From CAYLSO01 sp964386525 (GTDB lineage: Bacteria; Eisenbacteria; RBG-16-71-46; DASYSL01): a stretch of 32,734 nt of DNA. The first letter of the stretch is position 1. Each line of letters begins with the position of its first letter. Made by a program: the position numbers and the translations under genes. Of the stretch, positions 16,444 through 23,952 are shown in pieces. The notes beneath the pieces were generated by a model. The model was not told the DNA's origin, ran no database searches, and saw only the letters and a list, made by a program, of their open reading frames with translations. Location: assembly GCA_964386525.1 (NCBI GenBank), contig CAYLSO010000163.1, positions 1-32,734 on the forward strand, given 5' to 3'.

Positions 16444-17480
16444 ACCGTTGCCTCGCCGCCGCGCTGGCGCTGGTCGCCGTGGCCGGCCTCGCCGCCGGCT
16501 GCGCCCCGCCGGGCGCCAAGACCCTGCATGTCTACACCTGGGCGGACTACGTCAAGCCGGAGCTGGTGCAGCGCTTCGAGAAGGAGCACGGCTGCCGGGT
16601 GGTGATCGACACCTTCGACTCCAACGAGTCCATGTACGCCAAGCTCAAGGCCGGCGCCTCGGGCTACGACGTGGTGACGCCGTCGAGCTACATGGTGGCG
16701 ATCATGGCGCAGCAGGGCATGCTCATGGACCTCGACCGGGCCCAGCTGCCCAACCTGGCCAACGTCGATCCCGAGTACCTCAAGATCGCCCTCGACCCCG
16801 GGATGAAGCACAGCGTGCCCTATATGCTCACCAACACCGGCTTCGCCTACCTCAAGGGCAGGGCCGGGAACGTCGCGCCGACCTGGGCGGTGTTCGACCG
16901 CGCCGACCTCAAGGGCCGCATGACCATGCTCAACGACATGCGCGAGACCGTCGGGGCGGCGCTCAAGTTCCTCGGCTACAGCCTCAACACGGTCGACGAC
17001 GCCCAGCTCGACCAGGCGCGAGACGTGGTCATCCGCTGGAAGAAGAACCTCGCCAAGTTCGAGAACGAGCAGTACAAGACCGGCATCGCGTCGGGCGAGT
17101 TCCTGCTCGTGCACGGCTACAGCGGCGACCTCCTGCAGGCGCAGAGCGAGAACCCCGAGGTGACCTTCCTGGCGCCCCAGGAGGGCCTGTCCATCTCGTG
17201 CGACGACCTGGTGATCCTTAAGGGCGCCCAGGCCGCGGACCTGGCCCACGAGTACATCAACTTCCTGCACGCCCCGGAGGTCGCCGCCCAGAACAGCGAG
17301 TTCATCAGCTACCTGTGCCCCAACGCGGCCGGCTACGCCAAGCTGCCCGCGGAGTTCCTCGGCAATCCGGCGGTCAAGCTCGATCCCGCCGTACAGGCCA
17401 AGTCCGAAGTCATCCGCGACCTGGGCCCCGACAACGCCAAGTACACGCGCGTCTGGGACCAGATCAAGGCAGCCCCATGA
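16440..17480 (+). CDS. potD: PotD-like periplasmic substrate-binding lipoprotein
   Basis: A 346-aa solute-binding protein of the spermidine/putrescine class. The signal peptide ends in a lipobox at Cys21 (LAAGC), so it is probably a membrane-tethered lipoprotein, unlike soluble E. coli PotD. It shares the PotD start YTWADYVKPELVQRFEKEHG, SNESMYAKLKAG, YDVVTPSSYMV and DMRETVGAALKFLGYS. By alignment from memory, the acidic residues (Asp166, Glu169, Asp255) are kept. The two tryptophans that stack on the polyamine in E. coli PotD (229 and 255) are replaced by residues around His225 and Ser253. This makes the exact ligand uncertain: a polyamine or a related cation. AAGGAG lies 5 bases before the ATG; the start overlaps potC by 4 bases. 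Confidence 0.88.
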   Translation: MNRCLAAALALVAVAGLAAGCAPPGAKTLHVYTWADYVKPELVQRFEKEHGCRVVIDTFDSNESMYAKLKAGASGYDVVTPSSYMVAIMAQQGMLMDLDRAQLPNLANVDPEYLKIALDPGMKHSVPYMLTNTGFAYLKGRAGNVAPTWAVFDRADLKGRMTMLNDMRETVGAALKFLGYSLNTVDDAQLDQARDVVIRWKKNLAKFENEQYKTGIASGEFLLVHGYSGDLLQAQSENPEVTFLAPQEGLSISCDDLVILKGAQAADLAHEYINFLHAPEVAAQNSEFISYLCPNAAGYAKLPAEFLGNPAVKLDPAVQAKSEVIRDLGPDNAKYTRVWDQIKAAP

Positions 17481-17491
17481 GGGAGGGAGAC

Positions 17492-18919
17492 ATGAAGACC
17501 CGGAAGACGCAGTGGGCCGCCCGGGCAGCGCTCGCGCTGCTCCTGGGGGCGGCGCTGGCGGTGGTGGCGACCGGCCCGACTGCGGCGCAACCCTGCGCCA
17601 AGCCGTGCGCGACGCCGTGCGCGGCGGGCAGCGACGAGGCGTGCTGCGACCCCGGCGGCGGGCGCACCGGCTTCTGGTACGGAGGCGAGCTCACCACGAC
17701 CTTCCACTACGCCAACACCGCCTACTTCGGCGCGGACTACGGCATCACCGACGACCCCCGCAAGACCGACTACAACTGGCAGGAGGGCTACCTGCGCCTG
17801 CGCGTGAACTACGGCCTGACCAATGGCCTGTGGTTCAGCCTCGGGGGGCTGGGGGCCCTCACCCTCGGCACCGACTACTACGGCGTCGACCAGACCGGCG
17901 ACGCCAAGGTGGACCAGCTGCTGGCGGGCATCTCGCACATGGGCAACAGCGGGCTGAGCTTCGTCGCCGGGCGCCAGGAGATCGTGGTCGGCGACGGCTT
18001 CCTCATCGGCGACGGCTACAACGACGACAAGGCCGCGCTGTGGAACATCCCGCTCAGCTTCTACGACGGCGTGCGCGCCGACTGGAAGAAGGGCCCCTGG
18101 CACGCGCTGGTCTTCGGCGCGAACCTCTCCTCCTCCTACAGCATCGAGGTCGAGGACCCGGCCGCCCCCGGCGGCGTCACCGCCCTGGAGCCGGACGGCC
18201 TGCAGTGGGGCTTCGACGTGGGCGGCGAGAACGAGGTGGGGCAGGCCCTCGCGCTCGGACACTTCCGGCGCGACGACCGCGGCGCCACGCGCCTCGACGT
18301 CCAGGCCACGTCGGCGCGCTTCGCCCTGCCCTACAGCGTCTTCAAGCTGGCCGGCGAGTACGTCCTCGAGCGCGGCACCACCGGCGACACCGAGCTCGAG
18401 GGCATCGGCGCCCATGTCAGTCTGACGGCGGCCTCGGAGAGCGGCTTCTCCCCCTACGGGCAGGTCGAGTACTTCTACTTCTCCGGCGACCGCGGCGAGA
18501 CGTCGGCCGACGAGAGCTACTATCCGTGGAACTTCCAGTGGAGCGACTGGTCGCGCTACTACGTCGGTGATCTGGTCGCCTCGACGCTGGTCACCAACAC
18601 CGACTCCCGCATCTGGAAGCTCGAGGGCGGCGTCACCCCGTGGGAGAACACCAGCTTCCGGCTGCTGCTCCACCAGATCGACCTCGACACGGGCTCGAGC
18701 TACGGCGGCTTGCCGGAGGGCGTCGGGCGCGGCTTCGCCAACGAGTACGACCTGGTCGTCGATCAGGGGCTCGGAGGGGGCTGGAGCGCCTGGCTCATGG
18801 GCGGGTACGTCGTCCCGCGCGATGCCGCCAAGGCGCTGGTGGGCACTGCCAAGTCCGGACAGATCTTCGCCGGCCTGACCTACGGGTTCGGGGTGCAGGA
18901 CGGGGAGGAGGAGGAGTAG
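17492..18919 (+). CDS. outer-membrane beta-barrel protein (alginate-export/porin-like) in the pot operon
   Basis: A 475-aa exported protein: signal peptide to about residue 33 (AAAQ-type end), a short Cys-rich lead with Cys35, 39, 43, 51 and 52 (pattern PCxKPCxTPC then ACC), then alternating amphipathic strands rich in Tyr, Trp and Gly. The segment FVAGRQEIVVGDGFLIGDG resembles the conserved GRQE region of alginate-export-type barrels. It ends in an acidic EEEE tail rather than the usual terminal Phe. It begins 11 bases after potD with GGGAGG at 17481-17486; an alternative ATG at 17477 overlaps the potD stop. Its place at the end of potABCD suggests that it brings the same substrate across the outer membrane, but its specificity cannot be read from sequence. 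Confidence 0.75.
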   Translation: MKTRKTQWAARAALALLLGAALAVVATGPTAAQPCAKPCATPCAAGSDEACCDPGGGRTGFWYGGELTTTFHYANTAYFGADYGITDDPRKTDYNWQEGYLRLRVNYGLTNGLWFSLGGLGALTLGTDYYGVDQTGDAKVDQLLAGISHMGNSGLSFVAGRQEIVVGDGFLIGDGYNDDKAALWNIPLSFYDGVRADWKKGPWHALVFGANLSSSYSIEVEDPAAPGGVTALEPDGLQWGFDVGGENEVGQALALGHFRRDDRGATRLDVQATSARFALPYSVFKLAGEYVLERGTTGDTELEGIGAHVSLTAASESGFSPYGQVEYFYFSGDRGETSADESYYPWNFQWSDWSRYYVGDLVASTLVTNTDSRIWKLEGGVTPWENTSFRLLLHQIDLDTGSSYGGLPEGVGRGFANEYDLVVDQGLGGGWSAWLMGGYVVPRDAAKALVGTAKSGQIFAGLTYGFGVQDGEEEE

Positions 18920-18964
18920 TCAGCCGCCTGATGTTCGCCAGCCGAACGAACGACGCGAAACAGC

Positions 18965-18990
18965 GCGGGCCCGGCCGGAGCCGGGCCCGC
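18965..18990 (-). terminator. GC hairpin with UCCG loop, end of inner duplicated unit
   Basis: A perfect 11-bp stem (18965-18975 with 18980-18990) and a 4-base loop that is UCCG in the minus transcript, closed by C-G. It lies between the convergent porin and 185-aa genes and can serve both. Only three T residues follow closely. Confidence 0.65.
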
Positions 18991-19011
18991 TTGCGTCTGC
19001 CGGGAACGCCT

Positions 19012-19569
19012 CTAGCGCAGCGTCACGATCCGCCGCTCCGCCTCGAGCTTCCCGTCCACCCACAGCTGCGCGAAGTAGACCCCGGAGCCGGCCCCGTCCG
19101 GCCCAAACCACTCCAGCCGGTGGGTGCCGGGATTCAGGTGCCCCGCGTACCCCCGCCCCACCCGCCGCCCGCGCACGTCGTAGACGGCGAAGCGCACCTC
19201 GGCCTCCTTGGGCAGCGCCAGCGTGAAGCTCGCCGTGCCGACCGTGGGATTGGGCATCGGGGCGCTGAATTCGAGCTGCGTCGGCAGGGCAGGCGGCACG
19301 TTCGGGTCGGGCAGCTCCACCGCCACCGTGCGCACCCCCCCGAAGCACCAGAAGCCGTGGCAGAGGACGGCGCTCTTCAGTTGGCTCACGCCCACGGCCG
19401 CCTGGCCCGCCGTGCCCAGAAGCTTGTAGGCGCCCCCGGCCGCCGGCGTTCCGCCGTCGCCGATCACGTAGCCGCTCTGGGAATAGGTGACCGCCCCGGC
19501 CGGGGCGGCCACCGCCGCCAGACCGACCGCGGCCGCCGTCGCCACCAGCATCGTCCGATCGATTCTCAT
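19012..19569 (-). CDS. secreted 185-aa protein with C-terminal sorting domain (copy 1)
   Basis: An exported protein with signal peptide to about residue 26 (AAPAGA). Residues 30-78 carry a glycine-rich module, GYVIGDGGTPAAGG to LCHGFWCFGG, with Cys70 and Cys75 likely paired. Residues about 100-185 form a FlgD-Ig or type-IX-like sorting domain: PMPNPTVGTASFTLALP, VRFAVYDVRGRRVGRG, GVYFAQLWVDG, ending in RRIVTLR. Such domains direct proteins of FCB-group bacteria across the outer membrane. It lies 28 bases after the 485-aa gene, so the two are an operon. By eye it differs from copy 2 (21488-22045) at about 23 of 185 positions, most of them between residues 30 and 98. Function unknown; surface presentation or anchoring of its operon partner is inferred. 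Confidence 0.8.
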   Translation of the reverse strand: MRIDRTMLVATAAAVGLAAVAAPAGAVTYSQSGYVIGDGGTPAAGGAYKLLGTAGQAAVGVSQLKSAVLCHGFWCFGGVRTVAVELPDPNVPPALPTQLEFSAPMPNPTVGTASFTLALPKEAEVRFAVYDVRGRRVGRGYAGHLNPGTHRLEWFGPDGAGSGVYFAQLWVDGKLEAERRIVTLR

Positions 19570-19597
19570 GGCTCCATCTCCTCTCGGACGCGCCGGG

Positions 19598-21055
19598 TCA
19601 CTGCTTGAGAGCGGCGGCCGGCGTCATCGCCGCGCGCTGCCTGACCTGGCCCTGCCGGTGCGCTTCCAGCAGCTGCCGCCGCGCCTGCTCTGCCGCCAGT
19701 TGCGTCTCTTCCACGCGCCGCTCGAGCTCGCGCAGGTCCACCGTCGGGCTGGGGCTCGTCATGGTCTGCTGGTCGTCCCCGCCGACGGTGGCCGCTCCCG
19801 AGAGCCCCTCGGGCGCCTCTTGCACGGCGCCGTACCCGGTCGGCACGTAGGTCGCCGTGATCGTCGGGTTCCAGATGTAATTGGTGCTGCCGGCGGTCTT
19901 GTGGGCCGTGAAGTAGAAGTTGTACGTCCCGGCGGAACCCTTGTAGTACGTTCGGCGGTTCGACACCGGATAGAACCAGGTCCCCGAGTTCGGCATGTCA
20001 CCGCCCACGTTGTAGTAGTGGCTGCCGTCACGCGCGGCGCCGGCCCCGATCTCGTCGATCTGGAATGCCGTGAGGTTCGTGCCTGTGAGCCCGGTGATCC
20101 CCGCCTGCCCCGAGATCTCCACCTCGACATAACCCGGAGCGGGGATCGTGATGCTCGTGCCGACCACGTTGTCCAGGGATAGGTAGCTCGTGCTCGTCAG
20201 GCCGACGCTGCCATTCACCTTGCCCTGGCTCACGCCTGGCTCGTCGAGGGTCTCGTACGCGCTGATCGCGCCGGCCGGCAGCCGGACCGCCGGATTCCCG
20301 GGCTCGCCGAGGTTGAAGGACATCTCGCCCCCCTGCCCGTGCAGCACGAGGGATCCTTCGCCTGCGCTCTGCTCTGCGTCAAAGTAGATGTAGCTGCCAC
20401 CGTCCCCGTCTATTTCCCAGAAGACCCCTTTGCCATCGTAGTCCGGCTCGACCGCCCAGTAGCTCGCACCGGCTTCGTCGTACACGTGCAGCGCGCCCCC
20501 CTGGCCGGCCCAGGAGTAGGCAAGGCCATAGTGCAGGGTGCTGCCCCCACCGAACCACTCGAGGTACCCGGTGCCGCCGGGGCTGCCGGCCTTCAGCCCG
20601 GGGTCGGCGACGATGGCCGCCCCGCCGCCCGTATTGGAGATCTTCAGGGTTTGGTTCGGGTCGTTGCTGGCCCCCGTGAACGGCAGGCGCAGCGACAGCC
20701 CGTAGGGCGACGACGCCAGCTGCACGCGCGGCGTCAGCTCGGCGCCGCCCCCCACCGCGATGCCCAGCCAGTACTGTCTGTCGAACGGCAGGGCCAGCGG
20801 CACGGAGCTCCCGAGCAGCAAGCTGAAGCCGCCCTTCGTCACCGACACGCCAGGCCAGTTCTCCGTCCACAGCGCCGCTCCGCCGCCGGGGACGTCGTAG
20901 ATCCTGAAGGTGAGGTTATAGGCTCCGTCAGGGACGATGTTGCCGCCGGCGTCGGTGAGAACGCCCTGGTAGCTCATCGTCGAAGGGGCCTGGGCGAGGG
21001 CCGTCCCGGCCCAGCCGACGCAGACCAGAAGCAGAGCAACCGCCAGAGCGCGCAT
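19598..21055 (-). CDS. secreted 485-aa beta-rich protein, tail-fibre-like N-terminus (copy 1)
   Basis: An exported protein (signal MRALAVALLLVCVGWAGTALA, cleavage near residue 21). Residues 24-130 form a module widespread in surface and fibre-like proteins: STMSYQGVLTDAGGNIVPDG, FRIYDVPGGG, LPFDRQYWLGI and RVQLASSPYGLSLRLP. Residues about 150-320 are Gly/Tyr/Trp-rich strands with the sequence most variable between the paralogues. A conserved block follows (SAYETLDEPGVSQGKVNG, then SLDNVVGTSITIPAPGYVEVE). The end is a short charged helix (ELERRVEETQLAAEQARRQL) predicted to coil. There is no sorting domain of its own. GGAGGA lies 7 bases before the ATG; a longer frame to 21181 is rejected. A trimeric fibre or adhesin is possible but unproven. 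Confidence 0.75.
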   Translation of the reverse strand: MRALAVALLLVCVGWAGTALAQAPSTMSYQGVLTDAGGNIVPDGAYNLTFRIYDVPGGGAALWTENWPGVSVTKGGFSLLLGSSVPLALPFDRQYWLGIAVGGGAELTPRVQLASSPYGLSLRLPFTGASNDPNQTLKISNTGGGAAIVADPGLKAGSPGGTGYLEWFGGGSTLHYGLAYSWAGQGGALHVYDEAGASYWAVEPDYDGKGVFWEIDGDGGSYIYFDAEQSAGEGSLVLHGQGGEMSFNLGEPGNPAVRLPAGAISAYETLDEPGVSQGKVNGSVGLTSTSYLSLDNVVGTSITIPAPGYVEVEISGQAGITGLTGTNLTAFQIDEIGAGAARDGSHYYNVGGDMPNSGTWFYPVSNRRTYYKGSAGTYNFYFTAHKTAGSTNYIWNPTITATYVPTGYGAVQEAPEGLSGAATVGGDDQQTMTSPSPTVDLRELERRVEETQLAAEQARRQLLEAHRQGQVRQRAAMTPAAALKQ

Positions 21056-21196
21056 GGGTGTTTCCTCCGGAGGCCGCGCAGTGGTTCGTGCCCCGCTCGG
21101 GGCAGACAGTTGCGGACCGGCCTGCCGGGCGGCAGACGCGCCGTCTGCCGGGCGGCCGAAGACGCGGGCGCGCACGCTCAAGCGCGGCCCGGCTTG
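21056..21196 (-). promoter_or_regulatory. conserved leader of the 485-aa gene with hairpin (copy 1)
   Basis: The leader holds a 9-bp stem with a 3-base loop (21130-21138 with 21142-21150), about 75 bases before the ATG. A 16-base block at 21181-21196 is identical in the other copy (23655-23670). The outer stem bases GGCAG/CTGCC are the same in both copies, and the inner bases differ but still pair. Confidence 0.5.
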
Positions 21197-21307
21197 TGCA
21201 TGCGACGGGCGTCCTCGGAGGGAGAGTCGGCCGCTCAGGAAGCGCCATCGAGTATATCATGGGCGCGCGGTGGCGGAGTTCTCGACTCTTCCTCCAAGGC
21301 CCCACCG

Positions 21308-21389
21308 TACCGGCGGGCTGAGAACCTGCCCGCGTCCCGCCGCCCAGCGCATTCTAGGCCGCGGCGTCTGCCAGTCTCGCTATCCCGGC
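21308..21389 (-). pseudogene. decayed tRNA-Leu relic
   Basis: This 82-base stretch aligns over its whole length with the intact tRNA-Leu at 23852-23937. The first 30 or so bases of the tRNA (acceptor 5' strand, D arm) are nearly unchanged, and the anticodon triplet TAG is still readable. The anticodon stem has lost pairs and one base, U33 has become C, the T-loop GTTCGA is now GTTCTC, and the 3' acceptor strand no longer matches the 5' strand. Similarity continues upstream into the -10-like CTAGAT. It cannot fold as a normal tRNA. Confidence 0.75.
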
Positions 21390-21440
21390 GTCGGCTCGGA
21401 CGCAGATCTAGGGAACCGGCACCGGCCCGCCCGAAACAGC

Positions 21441-21466
21441 GCGGGCCCGGCCGGAGCCGGGCCCGC
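21441..21466 (-). terminator. GC hairpin with UCCG loop, end of outer duplicated unit
   Basis: Stem and loop are identical to those at 18965-18990 (11 bp, loop UCCG on the minus transcript), exactly 2,476 bp away. It follows the stop codon of the 185-aa gene and separates it from the tRNA relic. Confidence 0.65.
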
Positions 21467-21487
21467 TGGCGTCTGCCGGGGATGCGC

Positions 21488-22045
21488 CTAGCGTAGCGTC
21501 ACGATCCGCCGCTCCGCCTCGAGCTTCCCGTCCACCCACAGCTGCGCGAAGTAGACTCCGGAGCCGGCCCCGTCCGCTCCCGACCATTCCAGCCGGTGCG
21601 TTCCGGGATTGAAGCGCCCAGCGTACTCCCGCCCCACCCGCCGTCCGCGCACGTCGTAGACGGTGAAGCGCACGTCGGCCTCCTTGGGCAGGGCCAGCGT
21701 GAAGCTCGCCGTGCCGACCGTCGGGTTGGGCATCGGGGCGCTGAACTCCAGCCGGTTCGGCAGGTTCGGCGGCAGGCCCGGGTCGGGCAGCTCGACCGCC
21801 ACCGTGCGCACGCCGCCGAAGCACCAGAAGCCGTGGCACAGGATGGCGCTCGCCGATGCGCTCCGCCCCACGGCCGCCTGACCCGCCGTGCCCAGGAGCT
21901 TGAAGGCACCCCCGGCTGCCGGCGTGCCGCCATTGCCGACCACGTAGCCGCGCTGCGCGTACGTGACCGCCCCGGCCGGGGCGGCCACCGCCGCCAGACC
22001 GACCGCGGCCGCCACCGCCACCAGCATCGTCCGATCGATTCTCAT
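21488..22045 (-). CDS. secreted 185-aa protein with C-terminal sorting domain (copy 2)
   Basis: A paralogue of the protein at 19012-19569, of identical length and with no gaps. Signal peptide to residue 26, the module GYVVGNGGTPAAGG to LCHGFWCFGG (Cys70, Cys75), and a FlgD/type-IX-like sorting domain over 100-185 that is almost unchanged (VRFTVYDVRGRRVGRE, GVYFAQLWVDG, RRIVTLR). Differences from copy 1 cluster at residues 61-68 and 90-98, just outside the sorting domain. The gene is 28 bases downstream of its 485-aa partner, as in copy 1. The strict conservation of length and sorting domain suggests both copies are under selection. Function unknown. Confidence 0.8.
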   Translation of the reverse strand: MRIDRTMLVAVAAAVGLAAVAAPAGAVTYAQRGYVVGNGGTPAAGGAFKLLGTAGQAAVGRSASASAILCHGFWCFGGVRTVAVELPDPGLPPNLPNRLEFSAPMPNPTVGTASFTLALPKEADVRFTVYDVRGRRVGREYAGRFNPGTHRLEWSGADGAGSGVYFAQLWVDGKLEAERRIVTLR

Positions 22046-22073
22046 GGTCCGACCTCCTTTAGGACGCGCCGGT

Positions 22074-23531
22074 TCACTGCTTCTTCGCCGCGGCCGGGGT
22101 CACTGCCGAGCGCTGCCTCGTCTGCTCCTGCAGGCGCGCTTCCACCAGCTGCCGCTGGGCCCGCTCCGCCGCCGCCTGCGTCTCCGCCACGCGCAGCTCG
22201 AGCTCGCGCAGATCCAGCGTCGGGCTGGGGCTCGTCATCGTCTGCTGATCGTCCCCGCCGACGGCGGCAGCTCCCGAAAGCACCTCGGGCGCCTCTTGCA
22301 CGGCGCCGTACCCGGTCGGCACGTAGGTCGCCGTGATCGTCGGGTTCCAGAACCAGTTCGAGGTGCCGGCGGTCTTGTAGGCCGTGAAGTAGAAGTTGTA
22401 CGTCCCGGCCGAACCCTTGTAGTACGTGCGGCGGTTCGACACCGGGAACCACCAGGCAGACGCGCTCGGCATGTCGCCACCGACGAAGTAGTAGTGGCTA
22501 TTGTCACGCACCGCCCCGGGGCCCGTCTCATCGATCTGGAATCCGGTGGTGTTGCTGCCGAGGAGGCCGCCGATTCCCGCCTGCCCGGAGATCTCCACCT
22601 CGACGTAACCCGGAGCGGGGATCGTGATGCTCGTGCCGACCACGTTGTCCAGGGACGCGGAGCTGGTGCTCACCAGGCTGACGTTGCCGTTCACCTTGCC
22701 CTGGCTCACGCCCGGCTCGTCGAGGGTCTCGTACGCGCTGACCGAACCGGGGGGCAGATTGACGGCATTGTCCCCGGCATCGCCGGTATTGAAGCTGGTG
22801 ACGCTCCCGGGTCCGTAGAAGATCATGGCGCCGGCGCCGCTGCTCTGCTCCGAATCGTAGTAGGCGCCGCTGCCGCCGGCCCCGTTCATGTACCAGAAGA
22901 CCCCGATGCCGTCGAAGTCCGGCTCGACGCCCCAGTAGTTCGATCCGCTCTCGTCATTCACGTACAAAGAGCCGCCGGACCCCGCATAGGAGCCCGCCTG
23001 CCCGTACGGTGACGCGCTGCCGTTGCCGAACCACTGGAAGTAGCCGCCGGTGCTGGGGCTGCCGACCGTCAGGCCGGGGTCGGCGACGATCGCCGCCCCG
23101 CCCCCGGTGTTGGAGATCTTGAGCGTCTGGTCGGGGTTGTTGCTGGTCCCGGTGAACGGCAGGCGCAGCGACAGCCCGTAGGGCGACGAGGCCAGCTGCA
23201 CGCGCGGCGACAGTTCGGCGCCGCCCCCCACCGAGATGCCCAGCCAGTACTGCTTGTCGAACGGCAGGGCCAGAGGCGTGGCGCTGCCGAGCAGCACGCT
23301 GAAGCCGCCCTTCGCCACCGCCACCCCGAACCAGTTCTCCGTCCACAGGGCCGCACCGCCCCCGGAGACATCGTAGATCTTGAACGTGAGGTTGTAGGCA
23401 CCATCCGGAACGATGTTGCCGCCGGCGTCGGTGAGGACGCCCTGGTAGCTCATCGTCGAAGGGGCCTGGGCGAGAGCCGTCCCGGCCCCGCCGACACAAA
23501 CGAAGAGCAAAGCAATCGCAAGACCGCGCAT
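22074..23531 (-). CDS. secreted 485-aa beta-rich protein, tail-fibre-like N-terminus (copy 2)
   Basis: A paralogue of the protein at 19598-21055, again exactly 485 aa. Signal peptide to about residue 21 (GGAGTALA). The N-terminal module (STMSYQGVLTDAGGNIVPDG to SSPYGLSLRLPFTG) is nearly identical. The central 150-300 region is strongly changed (EWFGGGSTLHYGL becomes QWFGNGSASPYGQ, YIYFDAEQSAGEG becomes GAYYDSEQSSGAG) without insertion or deletion. The C-terminal part is conserved again up to the helix ELRVAETQAAAERAQRQL. GGAGGA precedes the ATG; five extra residues (from 23546) are possible but unlikely. The pattern resembles a fixed scaffold with a variable binding surface. Direct function unknown. 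Confidence 0.75.
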   Translation of the reverse strand: MRGLAIALLFVCVGGAGTALAQAPSTMSYQGVLTDAGGNIVPDGAYNLTFKIYDVSGGGAALWTENWFGVAVAKGGFSVLLGSATPLALPFDKQYWLGISVGGGAELSPRVQLASSPYGLSLRLPFTGTSNNPDQTLKISNTGGGAAIVADPGLTVGSPSTGGYFQWFGNGSASPYGQAGSYAGSGGSLYVNDESGSNYWGVEPDFDGIGVFWYMNGAGGSGAYYDSEQSSGAGAMIFYGPGSVTSFNTGDAGDNAVNLPPGSVSAYETLDEPGVSQGKVNGNVSLVSTSSASLDNVVGTSITIPAPGYVEVEISGQAGIGGLLGSNTTGFQIDETGPGAVRDNSHYYFVGGDMPSASAWWFPVSNRRTYYKGSAGTYNFYFTAYKTAGTSNWFWNPTITATYVPTGYGAVQEAPEVLSGAAAVGGDDQQTMTSPSPTLDLRELELRVAETQAAAERAQRQLVEARLQEQTRQRSAVTPAAAKKQ

Positions 23532-23851
23532 CGGTGTTTCCTCCAAAGGTCACGGACTGGTTCGTGCCCCGAGTGGGGCGTGGAGTTACGGACCGACTTG
23601 CCGACCGGCAGCCTCCGGCTGCCCGCCCGGCAGAGAAGCGACGTGACGTTTCCCAGCGCGGCCCGGCTTGCGTTTGGGCGTGCACCTCACAACCCAGCAA
23701 CCATCATCGGGGAGGGCAAGTGAAGTTAGCAGCGACGGGGCGGGAGAGTTTCCAATTCCGCGCAAAGCGCGATCGGCCGCCGGGCACCTGGGCGGCAGCG
23801 CCGCTCGGCGATTGTTTCCTGCGAGCAACTCGTCGGGGCGAGGAAGCGAGC
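23532..23851 (-). promoter_or_regulatory. 320-base leader/intergenic region before the 485-aa gene (copy 2)
   Basis: No gene is seen. The 140 bases next to the ATG resemble the leader of copy 1, with a 7-bp stem and 3-base loop (23607-23613 with 23617-23623), 2,476 bp from its counterpart, and the identical 16-base block at 23655-23670. The half nearer the tRNA (about 23671-23851) has no match in copy 1 and no clear promoter. Confidence 0.45.
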
Positions 23852-23937
23852 TGCCGGGAGCAGGGCTCGAACCTGCACGCGCCTTTCGGCACAGCGGATT
23901 CTAAGTCCGCCGCGTCTGCCAGTTTCGCCATCCCGGC
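23852..23937 (-). tRNA. tRNA-Leu (anticodon UAG)
   Basis: An 86-base class II tRNA on the minus strand. The acceptor GCCGGGA pairs with TCCCGGC; discriminator A; CCA is not encoded. The D arm contains TGGCGAAACTGGCAGAC. The anticodon stem GCGGA/TCCGC encloses the loop CTTAGAA, giving anticodon UAG (codon CUA). A long variable arm (TGCCGAAAGGCG), as expected for leucine, precedes the T arm GCAGGTTCGAGCCCTGC. It is the intact source or sibling of the relic at 21308-21389. Confidence 0.95.
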
Positions 23938-23952
23938 ACGCTTCGGACATCC

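Larger units (their letters stand above)
18955..21411 (-). repeat. tandem segmental duplication, inner copy (with tRNA relic)
   Basis: This block aligns with 21431-23958. It contains, in minus-strand order, a tRNA-Leu relic, a 485-aa gene, a 185-aa gene and a hairpin terminator. All start and stop codons and the terminator sit exactly 2,476 bp from their counterparts. Length differences are confined to the leader between the tRNA and the 485-aa gene (about 72 bp net). Confidence 0.9.

Noticed and set aside
21252..21262. TATACT on the minus strand as a promoter for the inner 485-aa gene
   Set aside because: No -35 at the right distance, and the same box is not found in the outer copy.
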